From: Herbaspirillum sp. SJZ107
Lineage (GTDB): Bacteria; Pseudomonadota; Gammaproteobacteria; Burkholderiales; Burkholderiaceae_D
Length of the DNA: 64,000 bases
Assembly (NCBI RefSeq): GCF_006715485.1
Contig: NZ_VFNH01000004.1
Location: 124,001 to 188,000, forward strand
Direction: 5' to 3'
Below the pieces are notes generated by a model. It saw only the letters and a program-made list of their open reading frames with translations. It did no database searches and had not been told where the DNA came from. Each line of letters opens with the position of its first letter. The first letter of the stretch is position 1. This document shows, piece by piece, positions 49,476 to 56,867 of this stretch. The position numbers were made by a program, and so were the translations under genes.

Positions 49476-50204
49476 ATGTCCTTGCCATTCGAACAGCTTG
49501 AATTCCTGGGTTTCGACGTCTTCGGTACCGTGGTGGACTGGCGCTCGGGCGTCGCCCGTGCTGCCGAGCCTTTTCTGGAGCGCCATGGCATTGCAGTCGA
49601 CCCCTTCGAATTCGCCAAGGAGTGGCGGGCCCTGTACCAGCCGGCGATGGAAGCGGTGCGTTCCGGCGCGCGGCCCTGGGTCCGGCTCGACGTGCTCAAC
49701 CGCGAAAACCTGGAGCAGGTGCTGGACCGGCATGGCGTCGCTGCCTCCAGCATCCCGCAAGCCGAGCTGATCGCGTTGAACCGGGCCTGGGAACGTCTCG
49801 ATCCCTGGCCGGATGCCGTGGAGGGCCTGCTGCGCCTGAAGCGGCGTTTTGCCATCGGGCCGGTGTCGAACGGCCATATTGCCGGCATGCTGAAGCTGGC
49901 GCGTTTCGGCGGCCTGCCGTGGGACGTGATCCTGGGCGCGGAAATCGCCCGCAGCTACAAGCCGCGCCCCGAGGTCTACCTGCGGTCGGCCGAGGCGGCC
50001 GGGGTGGCGCCCGGCCAGTTCGGCATGGTGGCGGCCCACAACACCGACCTGGCGGCGGCCCGCGCGCTCGGCCTGCGCACGATGTTCGTGCGGCGCCGCT
50101 TCGAACACGGCCCCGGCCAGACCACCGATTTGCAGCCCGAACAGGACTGGGATATCGTCGCCGATGACCTGGTGGCGCTGGCCGACGCACTCGGGTGCCC
50201 GTGA
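49476..50204 (+). CDS. HAD-superfamily haloacid dehalogenase type II
   Basis: A 242-residue hydrolase with the nucleophile Asp14 in GFDVFGTVVDW, the second motif SNGHI (GPVSNGHIAGML), the Lys of SYKPRPEVYL and the closing AAHNTDLAAARALG. This matches type II (S)-2-haloacid dehalogenases and their relatives; members may instead act on phosphoglycolate-like compounds, and the substrate cannot be told. It starts 6 nt after the DUF3016 gene, behind an ACGGAGTG ribosome site at the end of that gene. Confidence 0.88.
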   Translation: MSLPFEQLEFLGFDVFGTVVDWRSGVARAAEPFLERHGIAVDPFEFAKEWRALYQPAMEAVRSGARPWVRLDVLNRENLEQVLDRHGVAASSIPQAELIALNRAWERLDPWPDAVEGLLRLKRRFAIGPVSNGHIAGMLKLARFGGLPWDVILGAEIARSYKPRPEVYLRSAEAAGVAPGQFGMVAAHNTDLAAARALGLRTMFVRRRFEHGPGQTTDLQPEQDWDIVADDLVALADALGCP

Positions 50205-50262
50205 CGGGCGCTGCGGCCCGGTAAAGCCGGTATCATCTTGAAACAGCGAATATGTTTTAAAG

Positions 50263-51231
50263 ATGAAAGAGCTTATGGTAATCGTGACCCACAGCGGGAA
50301 ATTCCATGCCGACGATGCATGGGCCGCCGCCACACTGAACGTGTTATATCCCGGCAGCGAGATCGTGCGCACGCGCAATCCGGCCATCATCGACAAGGCC
50401 GATTTCGCGGTCGACGTCGGCGGCATCTGGGACCCGGCCAGCGGCCGTTTCGACCACCACCAGAAAGGTTTCGACGGCGCCCGCCAGAGCGGGGTGGTGT
50501 ATGCCAGCGCCGGCCTGGTGTGGCGCGAGCATGGCGCCCGCTGCGTGGCCATCCTGGCCGAGACCCATACCGGCCAGCGCCTGTCCGACGACGCCGCGCG
50601 CGAGATTGCCTACGCCATCGATGCCGACATCGTCCAGTACCTCGACATGTCGGATACCGGCGCCGCCCGCAACGCACCCGGCAGCTATGGCCTGTCGGCG
50701 GTGATTTCCGGCTTCAATCCGAACTGGCTGGACGAGCAGCGCATCGGCTATGGCGAACCGACCGAAGCCTACCGCCTCGGCCAGTTCCGGCGCGCGATGG
50801 CGCTGCTGACCGATATCATGGTCAATGCGGTCAAGTACCGCGTCGGCGCGACGCTGGCGGTGGAGCAGGTGCGCCAGTCCGAGCTGCTCGAAGACGGCAA
50901 GGTGCTGTACCTGAAAAACAGTGCGCTGCCCTGGACCAGCGTGGTGCGCAAGGAAATGCCGAAAGTCCTGTTCGTGATCAGCCATAACCTGGGCGAGCAG
51001 CGCTACATGCTGCACACGGTGCCGGTCAGCCCGGAAACCTTCGAGGCCCGCGCCGATTTGCCGGCAGCCTGGGCCGGGCTGCGCGACGCCGAGCTGGCCG
51101 CCGTGACCGGCGTGCCGGATGCTGGCTTCTGCCATAACGGGCGCTTCATTGCGGCCGTCAAGTCGTACGAAGGCGCGCGCGTGATGGCCCGGCAGGCGCT
51201 GGCCGCGGTGGAAGCCGAGCGCCAGCCCTAA
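50263..51231 (+). CDS. MYG1 family protein (DHH-like metal-dependent hydrolase)
   Basis: A 322-residue MYG1 (UPF0160) protein. The family markers are VTHSGKFHADDAWAAATL with its metal-ligand His and Asp, VDVGGIWDPASGRFDHHQKG with the DHH triad, and LPWTSVVRKEMPKVLFVI. MYG1 has been described as a 3'-5' RNA exonuclease in eukaryotes; the bacterial role is less clear. The stop codon overlaps the stop of the convergent erythromycin esterase gene (CTAA, 51228-51231). The sequence is full length and intact. Confidence 0.9.
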   Translation: MKELMVIVTHSGKFHADDAWAAATLNVLYPGSEIVRTRNPAIIDKADFAVDVGGIWDPASGRFDHHQKGFDGARQSGVVYASAGLVWREHGARCVAILAETHTGQRLSDDAAREIAYAIDADIVQYLDMSDTGAARNAPGSYGLSAVISGFNPNWLDEQRIGYGEPTEAYRLGQFRRAMALLTDIMVNAVKYRVGATLAVEQVRQSELLEDGKVLYLKNSALPWTSVVRKEMPKVLFVISHNLGEQRYMLHTVPVSPETFEARADLPAAWAGLRDAELAAVTGVPDAGFCHNGRFIAAVKSYEGARVMARQALAAVEAERQP

Positions 51232-52553
51232 AAGCCGCCCGGATAAGTTTCCGGCGGCTCTTCCGAGTGCCAGCCGCCGCCCGGATCCAGCGGCTGTACC
51301 GCCGTGGTCCGGTCGATATGGATCACCGCATCGAACTGGCGCGCCATCTGGGCCGAGAAATAGTGGCTGTGGCGCTCGGTCCGCGGCAGGTAGATGACGC
51401 CGATGGCGCGCTCCAGCCGGCGCTGCATCAATGCGTCGCGTGCCGGGCCTTCTTCGCGCAGCGGCAGCAGGAAGCGGTCGACGCCGACCTCGTGCAGCAA
51501 TGCTTCGTAGCTGCCCGGCATGCCCGGACGCACACGCTTGTGCTCGGCCGGCGCGTCCCATTCCGACGCCGCCGTCACGAAACCCTCGTAGGTGGAAAAG
51601 CCGATCAGGCGGGTGTCGCCGTCGTAGGCCTTGCGCGCCAGTTCGCCCACGTTCCATTCGCCGAGCTCGCCGACCTCGGTCGCACGTGCATCGCCGATGT
51701 GCGAATTGTGTTCCCACACCACGATCTTGGCCGGTTCGCCATCCTTCGACAGGTGCTGGGCCAGCGCCTCGAGCGTCTCGGCCATGTGGCTGTCGCGTAG
51801 GTTCCAGGACGACACACGGCCCCGGAACATGGTGCGGTAGTATTCTTCGGCATTCTTGACCAGGCGCGCGTTTTGCTGCGCGTAGAAGAGTGCCTCGTCG
51901 GCGCCGTCCTTCTGCATGGTGTCGGCCGAGCGCCTCTGCAACTGGTGCAATTGCTCGATCACACCCTGCTCGCAGGATTCCGACAGGCTCAGGCTGGCGG
52001 TGTAACCGTAATGCTGGCTGTCTTCCTGGTAATGGTCGAAGCAAGAGTAGCGCTCGCGCGCCACCTTGGCGGCCTGCGGGTCGACCTTGTCCAGGTAGGC
52101 CAGCACTTCGCTGATCGAGGTGAACATACTGTACAGGTCGAGGCCATAGAAGCCGACCTTGTGGCTGGCCGTCTTCTGGTTATGCGCGCGCAGCCACTCG
52201 ACGAAGCTTTGCACGTCGGTGTTGCGCCACATCCAGTTCGGGAAGCGCTGGAAGCCCGACAGCGCCGCGTCGGCACTGCCGTCCTCGCCCTCGCCGCGCA
52301 CGTAGCGGTTGACGCGATAGGCGTCCGGCCAGTCGGCCTCGACGGCCACCGCGTGAAACCCCTTGTCTTCGATCAGGCGCCGGGTGATGCGGGCGCGCTC
52401 TTCGTAGAACTCGTGGGTGCCGTGGGTGGCTTCGCCCAGCAGCACGAAGCGCGCATCGCCGACCAGGTCGAGCAGGGCATCGTAGTCGCGCTCGCCGCCA
52501 TCGAGCCTGATGGCGGCGGCGCGCAGGGCGGAGAGGGTATCCTGGTCCGCCAT
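51228..52553 (-). CDS. Erythromycin esterase family protein
   Basis: A 441-residue hydrolase of the EreA/succinoglycan-biosynthesis-related family. The conserved stretches are LLGEATHGTHEFYEERARI, with the catalytic His, FHAVAVEADWPDAYRVNRYV, WMWRNTDVQSFVEWLRAHN, VVWEHNSHIGDARATE and RTERHSHYFSA near the end. Many such proteins are not antibiotic esterases and occur in stress loci. It is the third gene of a minus-strand set with an SRPBCC protein (2-nt gap) and a phosphoribosyltransferase. Actual resistance to erythromycin is not implied. Confidence 0.88.
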   Translation of the reverse strand: MADQDTLSALRAAAIRLDGGERDYDALLDLVGDARFVLLGEATHGTHEFYEERARITRRLIEDKGFHAVAVEADWPDAYRVNRYVRGEGEDGSADAALSGFQRFPNWMWRNTDVQSFVEWLRAHNQKTASHKVGFYGLDLYSMFTSISEVLAYLDKVDPQAAKVARERYSCFDHYQEDSQHYGYTASLSLSESCEQGVIEQLHQLQRRSADTMQKDGADEALFYAQQNARLVKNAEEYYRTMFRGRVSSWNLRDSHMAETLEALAQHLSKDGEPAKIVVWEHNSHIGDARATEVGELGEWNVGELARKAYDGDTRLIGFSTYEGFVTAASEWDAPAEHKRVRPGMPGSYEALLHEVGVDRFLLPLREEGPARDALMQRRLERAIGVIYLPRTERHSHYFSAQMARQFDAVIHIDRTTAVQPLDPGGGWHSEEPPETYPGGF

Positions 52554-52555
52554 GA

Positions 52556-53836
52556 TCAATGCAGGAAACGGCTGGAGGAACGCGAGCGGCCGGCGTCGTC
52601 CGAGCCCCTGGACGGCATGGCGCCACGTTCGACGAAGGCTTTCATGCGTGCCAGGTCGTCGTCCATCTGCGCCTTCGGATCGGCGCCGAGGAGGGTTGCC
52701 AGGCCATGGCCGATGACACCGGCCGGCGGCGTGTACGACATGCGCACCGTCACGTGGGTGCCGCCGCGGTGCGGCTCGAACTGGATCGAACCGCTTTGCG
52801 GGATCTCGGCGCCCGGCTCGCTGCGCCAGGCCAGGCGATGCGGGCGGGTCTGCTCGGTGAGCACGGAATTCCACGCGAACTCGCTGCCGCCCGGCCCCTT
52901 GACCACCCAGTGCGAGCGGCGCCGGCCCAGGTCTTTCACCTCGACCACGTGCGACATGAAGCGCGGGAAGTTCTCGTAATTGTTCCAGAGGTCGTACACC
53001 TCTTCCGGCGAGGCCTCGATATGGATCGATTTCTCGAAATCGATCGTCTGGCTGAGACCGCCGCTCAGTGTGCTGCTCAGTGTGCCGCCCAAGCGGTCGC
53101 CGAGCTGGCGCGTCGACAGCAGGCTGCGCAGCGGCTTGCCGGTCACGCCGCGTGCCAGCAGGGCGGCGCCGGCCAGGCCCAGCACCAGGCCCAGCGGCGA
53201 ACGGCGCGCCAGTCCATACAGGCCAAGCAGGCCGCCGCCCAGCACCGCCGGGTTGCGTGCGGTCGCGCGCCAGTCGGTCGCACGGAGGGCGCTGCGGGCG
53301 TCGTCGATGCCGCTGCTGACGGTATTCCTGGCGAGATCGGCGGCGCGGTTGGCGCGGCTGGTCACCCTGGATGCGAGGTCGCCGGTCGTGTCGGCGCTGC
53401 GGCTCATGGCGCTGCCGGCCTTGGATACCGCGTCGCTGGCGGCATCGCCGGCACGGCTGGCGACGCTTTTTGCCCTGGAAATCGTATCGTCGAGCACTTC
53501 GCCGGCAGCATGGCCAAGGCGCGACAGCGAGGATTTGATCGTGCCCGCTGCGCCGTCCGGCTTGGCGGCAGCGGCGAGGTCGGCGGCGCGGTCGCCGGCC
53601 GCATCGGCCATGTTATCCGCCGCCGCACCGAGGCGCGCGCCGGCGCCGCGCCAGACGTTGCCGAGCGCGCTCGAGGTGCGGCTGCCGGCATGGCGCACGG
53701 CCGCCACCGAGTGCGCGCGCCGTGCGCCGCCGCGGTCCGGGTCGAGAATGTACATCAACAGGGCGCCCGCGGCCGCGCCGCCGAGCAGCTTGGCAAGGTC
53801 GAGACCCAGTTCGTTATCCGTCATCTGTGTTTTCAT
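52556..53836 (-). CDS. SRPBCC (polyketide-cyclase-like) protein with long repetitive helical domain
   Basis: A 426-residue protein. The N terminus has a small hydrophobic segment (LLGGAAAGALLMYILDP), followed by about 150 residues of Ala/Asp/Ser/Arg-rich repeats of helical character (for example DTISRAKSVASRAGDAASDA), resembling LEA or apolipoprotein-like amphipathic helices, then two short hydrophobic segments and a C-terminal SRPBCC domain from about residue 270 (IHIEASPEEVYDLWNNYENFPRFMSH). AGGAGG about eight nt before the ATG at 53836 is a strong ribosome site. The gene overlaps the upstream phosphoribosyltransferase by 23 nt. Membrane association during stress is a plausible inference. 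Confidence 0.85.
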   Translation of the reverse strand: MKTQMTDNELGLDLAKLLGGAAAGALLMYILDPDRGGARRAHSVAAVRHAGSRTSSALGNVWRGAGARLGAAADNMADAAGDRAADLAAAAKPDGAAGTIKSSLSRLGHAAGEVLDDTISRAKSVASRAGDAASDAVSKAGSAMSRSADTTGDLASRVTSRANRAADLARNTVSSGIDDARSALRATDWRATARNPAVLGGGLLGLYGLARRSPLGLVLGLAGAALLARGVTGKPLRSLLSTRQLGDRLGGTLSSTLSGGLSQTIDFEKSIHIEASPEEVYDLWNNYENFPRFMSHVVEVKDLGRRRSHWVVKGPGGSEFAWNSVLTEQTRPHRLAWRSEPGAEIPQSGSIQFEPHRGGTHVTVRMSYTPPAGVIGHGLATLLGADPKAQMDDDLARMKAFVERGAMPSRGSDDAGRSRSSSRFLH

Positions 53837-54548
53837 CGTTCTGTCCTCCTGTTGTTGGATGGGACGCTGCCTGCGGCTGCCGTGCGGCCGTCAACAGCGC
53901 CTGTACTTGTTCGTCGCTGGTCTGCTCGAACGCGTCGTACCACTGTCCGACCGAGCGGAACAGCGGCGGCGCCGACAGGCAGACCAGCTCGTCGACCTGC
54001 GGCGCCAGCTTGTGCACGGTCGCGGGCGGCGCGACCGGCACCGCCAGCACCAGCTTGCGCGGCTGCATGCGGCGCAGCACCTGGATCGCCGCCCCCACAG
54101 TCGAACCGGTCGCGATACCGTCGTCGACCAGGATCGCGGTGCTGCCGCGCAGGTCGGGCGCGGTGCGCGTACCCCCCGCTGCATCGTCCCCGATGCCGCG
54201 GTAAGCCCGCTCGCGGCGCGCGAGCTCGGCCAGCTCGCGTGCCGTGACCGCTTCGAGATCCTGTGCCGTCACACCCATCAGCCCGGGTACGCCCGGCTGC
54301 AGCACGCGCACGCCGCCACTGCCGACCGCACCCATGGCGAACTCTTCGTGGTGCGGCATGCCCAGCTTGCGCACGACCAGCACGTCGAGCCCGATGCCGA
54401 GCCGCTGCGCGATCGCGAAGCCGACCGGCACGCCGCCGCGCGGCAGAGCCAGCACGATCGCGTCCGGCGCGTGCGCGTAGCGGCGCAACTGCCTTGCCAG
54501 CAATGCGCCCGCGTGCGCGCGGTCCTTGAAACGGTGGATGTGCGCCAT
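53814..54548 (-). CDS. Phosphoribosyltransferase domain protein
   Basis: A 244-residue type I phosphoribosyltransferase-fold protein: FKDRAHAGALLARQLRR, IVLALPRGGVPVGFAIAQRL, VVRKLGMPHHEEFAMGAV and the PRPP loop TAILVDDGIATGSTV are all present. Homologues of this set usually lie beside erythromycin-esterase or dienelactone-hydrolase genes, as here; the base or substrate is unknown. The start at MAHIHRF (54548) matches the domain. Its end overlaps the SRPBCC gene start, so the three genes form one operon. A 15-nt palindrome lies upstream. Confidence 0.87.
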   Translation of the reverse strand: MAHIHRFKDRAHAGALLARQLRRYAHAPDAIVLALPRGGVPVGFAIAQRLGIGLDVLVVRKLGMPHHEEFAMGAVGSGGVRVLQPGVPGLMGVTAQDLEAVTARELAELARRERAYRGIGDDAAGGTRTAPDLRGSTAILVDDGIATGSTVGAAIQVLRRMQPRKLVLAVPVAPPATVHKLAPQVDELVCLSAPPLFRSVGQWYDAFEQTSDEQVQALLTAARQPQAASHPTTGGQNDENTDDG

Positions 54549-54880
54549 GCAGCAGCCGCTCCTGATTGCGTTCGATTGCCAATCGAGAGCGGCCAGAGTA
54601 CACCACCTGTTCACCCTGGCGTCGTACGTTTCTGCAGGGATACCCGGTCCCACTGCAAGCGCACGGCTTCATTTATAAGACGCCTCGCGGCGTGGTTCAA
54701 GCGTGCGCACGCGCCGCGGCGGGCCTGCCGGACGCAGGGTTGACACAGGCCATAATGCGAGCGGGAGCGGGGAATTCGCAGCGCCGGACGCACTCTGACG
54801 GGAAGCAGGGGAAAGTTGGCCAACGAGGCGGGCGCGCCGCACAGGACGTGCGGGCGCCGGCAGCAGTCAGCCTTCAGCCC
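54549..54880. other. Intergenic region upstream of the phosphoribosyltransferase operon
   Basis: A 332-bp gap. It holds a 15-nt palindrome at 54572-54586 and a 12-nt palindrome GCGTGCGCACGC at 54701-54712. The only -35/-10-like pair (TTGACA 54740, CATAAT 54751) has a 5-nt spacer and is not a promoter. No gene is supported. Confidence 0.5.
54572..54586. promoter_or_regulatory. 15-nt palindrome, possible operator
   Basis: TCGATTGCCAATCGA is a perfect palindrome around a central C. It is 23 nt upstream of the phosphoribosyltransferase ATG on the minus strand, where a regulator could control the three-gene operon. Confidence 0.35.
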
Positions 54881-55744
54881 TCAGCCGAGCTGACGGTGGT
54901 GGAAGCGCAGGTGATCTTCGACGAAAGTCTGGATGAAGTAATAGCCGTGGTCGTACCCGGCATGGCGGCGCAGCTCGAGCGGCTGGCCGGCCTTGCGGCA
55001 GGCTTCTTCGAAGGCCTCCGGATAAAGCTGTTCGGCCAGGAATTTATCGGCCAGGCCCTGGTCCACCAGGATGCCTTTGGGGAAAGGCGCCGCCGCGCTG
55101 TTCGCCATCAGCTCGGTGGCATCGTAGGCGCGCCAGGCGGCCTGGTCCGCACCGAGGTAGCCGCCGAAGGCTTTCTGGCCCCACGGGCAGCGTACCGGCG
55201 CGGCGATCGGCGCGAAGGCCGAGACCGAATGGAACAGCGCAGGATTGCGCAGCGCCAGCATCAGGGCGCCGTGGCCGCCCATCGAGTGGCCGAAGATGCC
55301 GACGCGTGCCAGGTCGGCGGGCAGGCGGGACAGCACCAGTTCGCGCAGTTCCAGGATGTGGCTGTACATGCGGTAGTGGCGCGACCACGGTTCCTCGGTG
55401 GCGTCGACGTAGAAGCCGGCGCCCACGCCGAAGTCCCAGCTGTCGGCTTCGCCGGGGACGCCGGCGCCGCGCGGGCTGGTATCCGGCGTCACCAGGATCA
55501 CGCCCAGTTCAGCGGCCACGCGCTGGGCACCGGCCTTGATCATGAAGGTTTCTTCGGTACAGGTCAGGCCGGCCAGGTAGAACAGCACCGGCAGCTTGCC
55601 GGCATCCGTGCCGGCGGTGGTGTCGGCAGCCCCGGGCGGCAGGTACACCGAAAACCGCATCGGCAGGCCGATCGCGGTGGAGTCGTATTTATAGAAGCGC
55701 TGCACGCCGCCGAAGCAGGCGTGTTCACTGAGGAGTTCGGGCAT
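54881..55744 (-). CDS. fghA: S-formylglutathione hydrolase
   Basis: A 287-residue esterase that hydrolyses S-formylglutathione to formate and glutathione in formaldehyde detoxification. It aligns well with FrmB/FghA: ELLSEHACFGGVQRFYKYDS at the start, LPVLFYLAGLTCTEETFM, TSPRGAGVPGEADSWDFGVG, the nucleophile in GIFGHSMGGHGALML and YDHGYYFIQTFVEDHL at the end. MPELL (55744) is selected because it matches the E. coli start; two ATG/TTG codons lie further up. The glutathione-dependent formaldehyde dehydrogenase partner is not in the window. The formate formed could be oxidised by the fdh operon. Confidence 0.92.
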   Translation of the reverse strand: MPELLSEHACFGGVQRFYKYDSTAIGLPMRFSVYLPPGAADTTAGTDAGKLPVLFYLAGLTCTEETFMIKAGAQRVAAELGVILVTPDTSPRGAGVPGEADSWDFGVGAGFYVDATEEPWSRHYRMYSHILELRELVLSRLPADLARVGIFGHSMGGHGALMLALRNPALFHSVSAFAPIAAPVRCPWGQKAFGGYLGADQAAWRAYDATELMANSAAAPFPKGILVDQGLADKFLAEQLYPEAFEEACRKAGQPLELRRHAGYDHGYYFIQTFVEDHLRFHHRQLG

Positions 55745-55838
55745 GACGGAATCCATCGGAGCTCGCAGGGACAAGTTAACGATAGCGCAAGTATGCCCGA
55801 TCCGCGCCGATGGCGTCGGCTCAGCGTCAGGCGCGGCT

Positions 55839-56015
55839 TCAGCCGCCGCCGATGCCGCGCATCACGCGGCCGGTGCCTTCGCACTCGGGGCAGGTCTTGC
55901 CGTTGTCCAGCTTGCCGCTGCCGCCGCAGCTTTCGCACAAGTCTTCAGCGGCGCCCGGCGTGCCCGGTTCGGCTTCGTCGCCAGGTTTCAGATCGGGATC
56001 GGGGGTCATGCTCAT
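55839..56015 (-). CDS. Tiny CxxCxGxG zinc-finger-like protein
   Basis: A 58-residue protein with two DnaJ-type CxxCxGxG motifs (CESCGGSGKL and CPECEGTGRV) in its second half and an acidic/Pro-rich first half (MSMTPDPDLKPGDEAEPG). It could bind one zinc ion and resembles an isolated DnaJ central zinc-finger repeat. A GAGG site six nt before the ATG at 56015 supports it. It ends in a glycine run. The role is unknown, possibly in redox or chaperone work. It lies 94 nt upstream of fghA on the same strand. Confidence 0.75.
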   Translation of the reverse strand: MSMTPDPDLKPGDEAEPGTPGAAEDLCESCGGSGKLDNGKTCPECEGTGRVMRGIGGG

Positions 56016-56176
56016 GGGCGGCCTCGCTGCTGTGTGGTTGAAAGTGGACATCACGTGGATGACGCAACCATTCTAGGCTCACCCATCCGATGATGGCGCA
56101 CGGCCGGCATCGCGACGCCGGTCATGCAGGAGGCATACCTTGTCATGGAGATTTCACGCCGCCATGCGAAATTTGC

Positions 56177-56208
56177 TTGACTTTGGCAAATGCTGGCAAA
56201 TACTCCCT
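56177..56208 (+). promoter_or_regulatory. Possible promoter with direct repeat before the 72-residue gene
   Basis: TTGACT at 56177-56182 is a good -35 hexamer; a weak -10 (ATACTC/TACTCC) starts 17-18 nt later. The octamer TGGCAAAT occurs twice in this stretch, ten bp apart, which suggests a regulator site. Distances to the gene at 56258 are reasonable. Evidence is moderate to weak. Confidence 0.3.
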
Positions 56209-56257
56209 AGGGCTTTACCCATCACCATCTTAACCCTCATCAAAACCAGGAGTTGCG

Positions 56258-56476
56258 ATGCCCCAAGATAACCTCGACCACAGCGACAGCGACTTTGTCG
56301 TGCCTTACCAGCGGCGCGATGCCCGTCAAAAAGACATTGTCGACCTCGGCATCGCGCTCCAGCAGCGCAGCAATACGATGTCCGCGCTCGAATACCTGCG
56401 TTCCCAGGATGTCGGCAACGACGTCATCGAGCGCGTGCTCACCGAGCCGGGGCGCAGGCGTTCGTGGAGCGTATAA
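56258..56476 (+). CDS. Small protein of unknown function
   Basis: A 72-residue protein with an acidic N terminus (MPQDNLDHSDSDF), a helical centre (KDIVDLGIALQQRSNTMSALEYLRSQ) and a basic end (GRRRSWSV). An AGGAG ribosome site in CCAGGAGTTGCG supports the start at 56258. The middle is reminiscent of short conserved betaproteobacterial proteins with one helix-turn pair, possibly DNA- or protein-binding, but no family is recognised. It is preceded by a promoter-like stretch with direct repeats. Confidence 0.65.
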   Translation: MPQDNLDHSDSDFVVPYQRRDARQKDIVDLGIALQQRSNTMSALEYLRSQDVGNDVIERVLTEPGRRRSWSV

Positions 56477-56590
56477 TCGGGACACGACTCATATGCGGAA
56501 AGCTTGGCCGGCATGCGGCCTGCCTGCACGCTGCAGGGCTTCGGATTTCCGTTCCACCGCGTCGACGACGGCCTCGATTTTACGTAGCTC

Positions 56591-56619
56591 ACAAGTTGCC
56601 CGCGCAACGGGCAACTTGT
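56591..56619. repeat. Perfect 11-bp hairpin
   Basis: ACAAGTTGCCC (56591-56601) and GGGCAACTTGT (56609-56619) are exact reverse complements with a 7-nt loop. It overlaps the start of the DnaA-box repeat. There is no T-run after it on the plus strand. Confidence 0.55.
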
Positions 56620-56698
56620 TGAAAGCCGCATGTGCACTTGATTGCAGCTTGTCAAGGGGGTCGTTTTCCACATACTTATGCACAGATTTTGTGGATAT
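56606..56698. repeat. ~93-bp repeat with DnaA-box-like 9-mers, copy A
   Basis: This stretch is related over its full length to 59193-59285. Shared parts are AACGGGCA, TTGTTGAAA, CCGCAT, CTTGTCAAG and a terminal block TTTTCCACA (56664-56672), TTATGCACA (56676-56684, exact DnaA-box consensus) and TGTGGATAT (56690-56698, reverse-oriented). Gaps of 3 and 5 nt between the 9-mers are the same in both copies. Confidence 0.65.
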
Positions 56699-56828
56699 CT
56701 GACATATATCAATGTCTTCCTTGAGCTAACGCAAATTGGGCGGACTAGGGAGTGCTAGTTAGCCCTATTGATGTGATTTTGCTACAAGCGCAGCACGGCC
56801 AGGGGCGACTGCCACTTGCGCTCGACTA

Positions 56829-56844
56829 CTGGATAAATGTACAG
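56829..56844 (+). promoter_or_regulatory. LexA/SOS-box-like site
   Basis: CTGGATAAATGTACAG matches the CTGT-N8-ACAG consensus with one mismatch (G for T in the first half). It stands 23 nt before the helicase ATG, where LexA repression would be expected. Helicases of this type are SOS-induced in E. coli (uvrD). Confidence 0.45.
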
Positions 56845-56867
56845 TTGAGCATCTGATCCAGTCCGCC

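Larger units (their letters stand above)
56477..56867. other. Intergenic region with repeat, hairpin and LexA-like site
   Basis: A 391-bp gap between the 72-residue gene and the helicase gene. It is AT-richer than coding DNA here and contains a perfect 11-bp hairpin (56591-56619), the first copy of the ~93-bp DnaA-box repeat (56606-56698) and a LexA-like site (56829-56844). No coding frame with a convincing start was seen. Confidence 0.6.

Noticed and set aside
51228..52553. Erythromycin resistance determinant
   Set aside because: Only the superfamily is supported; context is a stress-type operon and most members are not macrolide esterases.
54740..54756. Sigma-70 promoter TTGACA with CATAAT
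   Set aside because: The spacer is only 5 nt, far from the 16-18 nt needed.
54611..54823. 70-codon minus-strand frame in the intergenic region
   Set aside because: No ribosome site, no recognisable sequence and composition like non-coding DNA.
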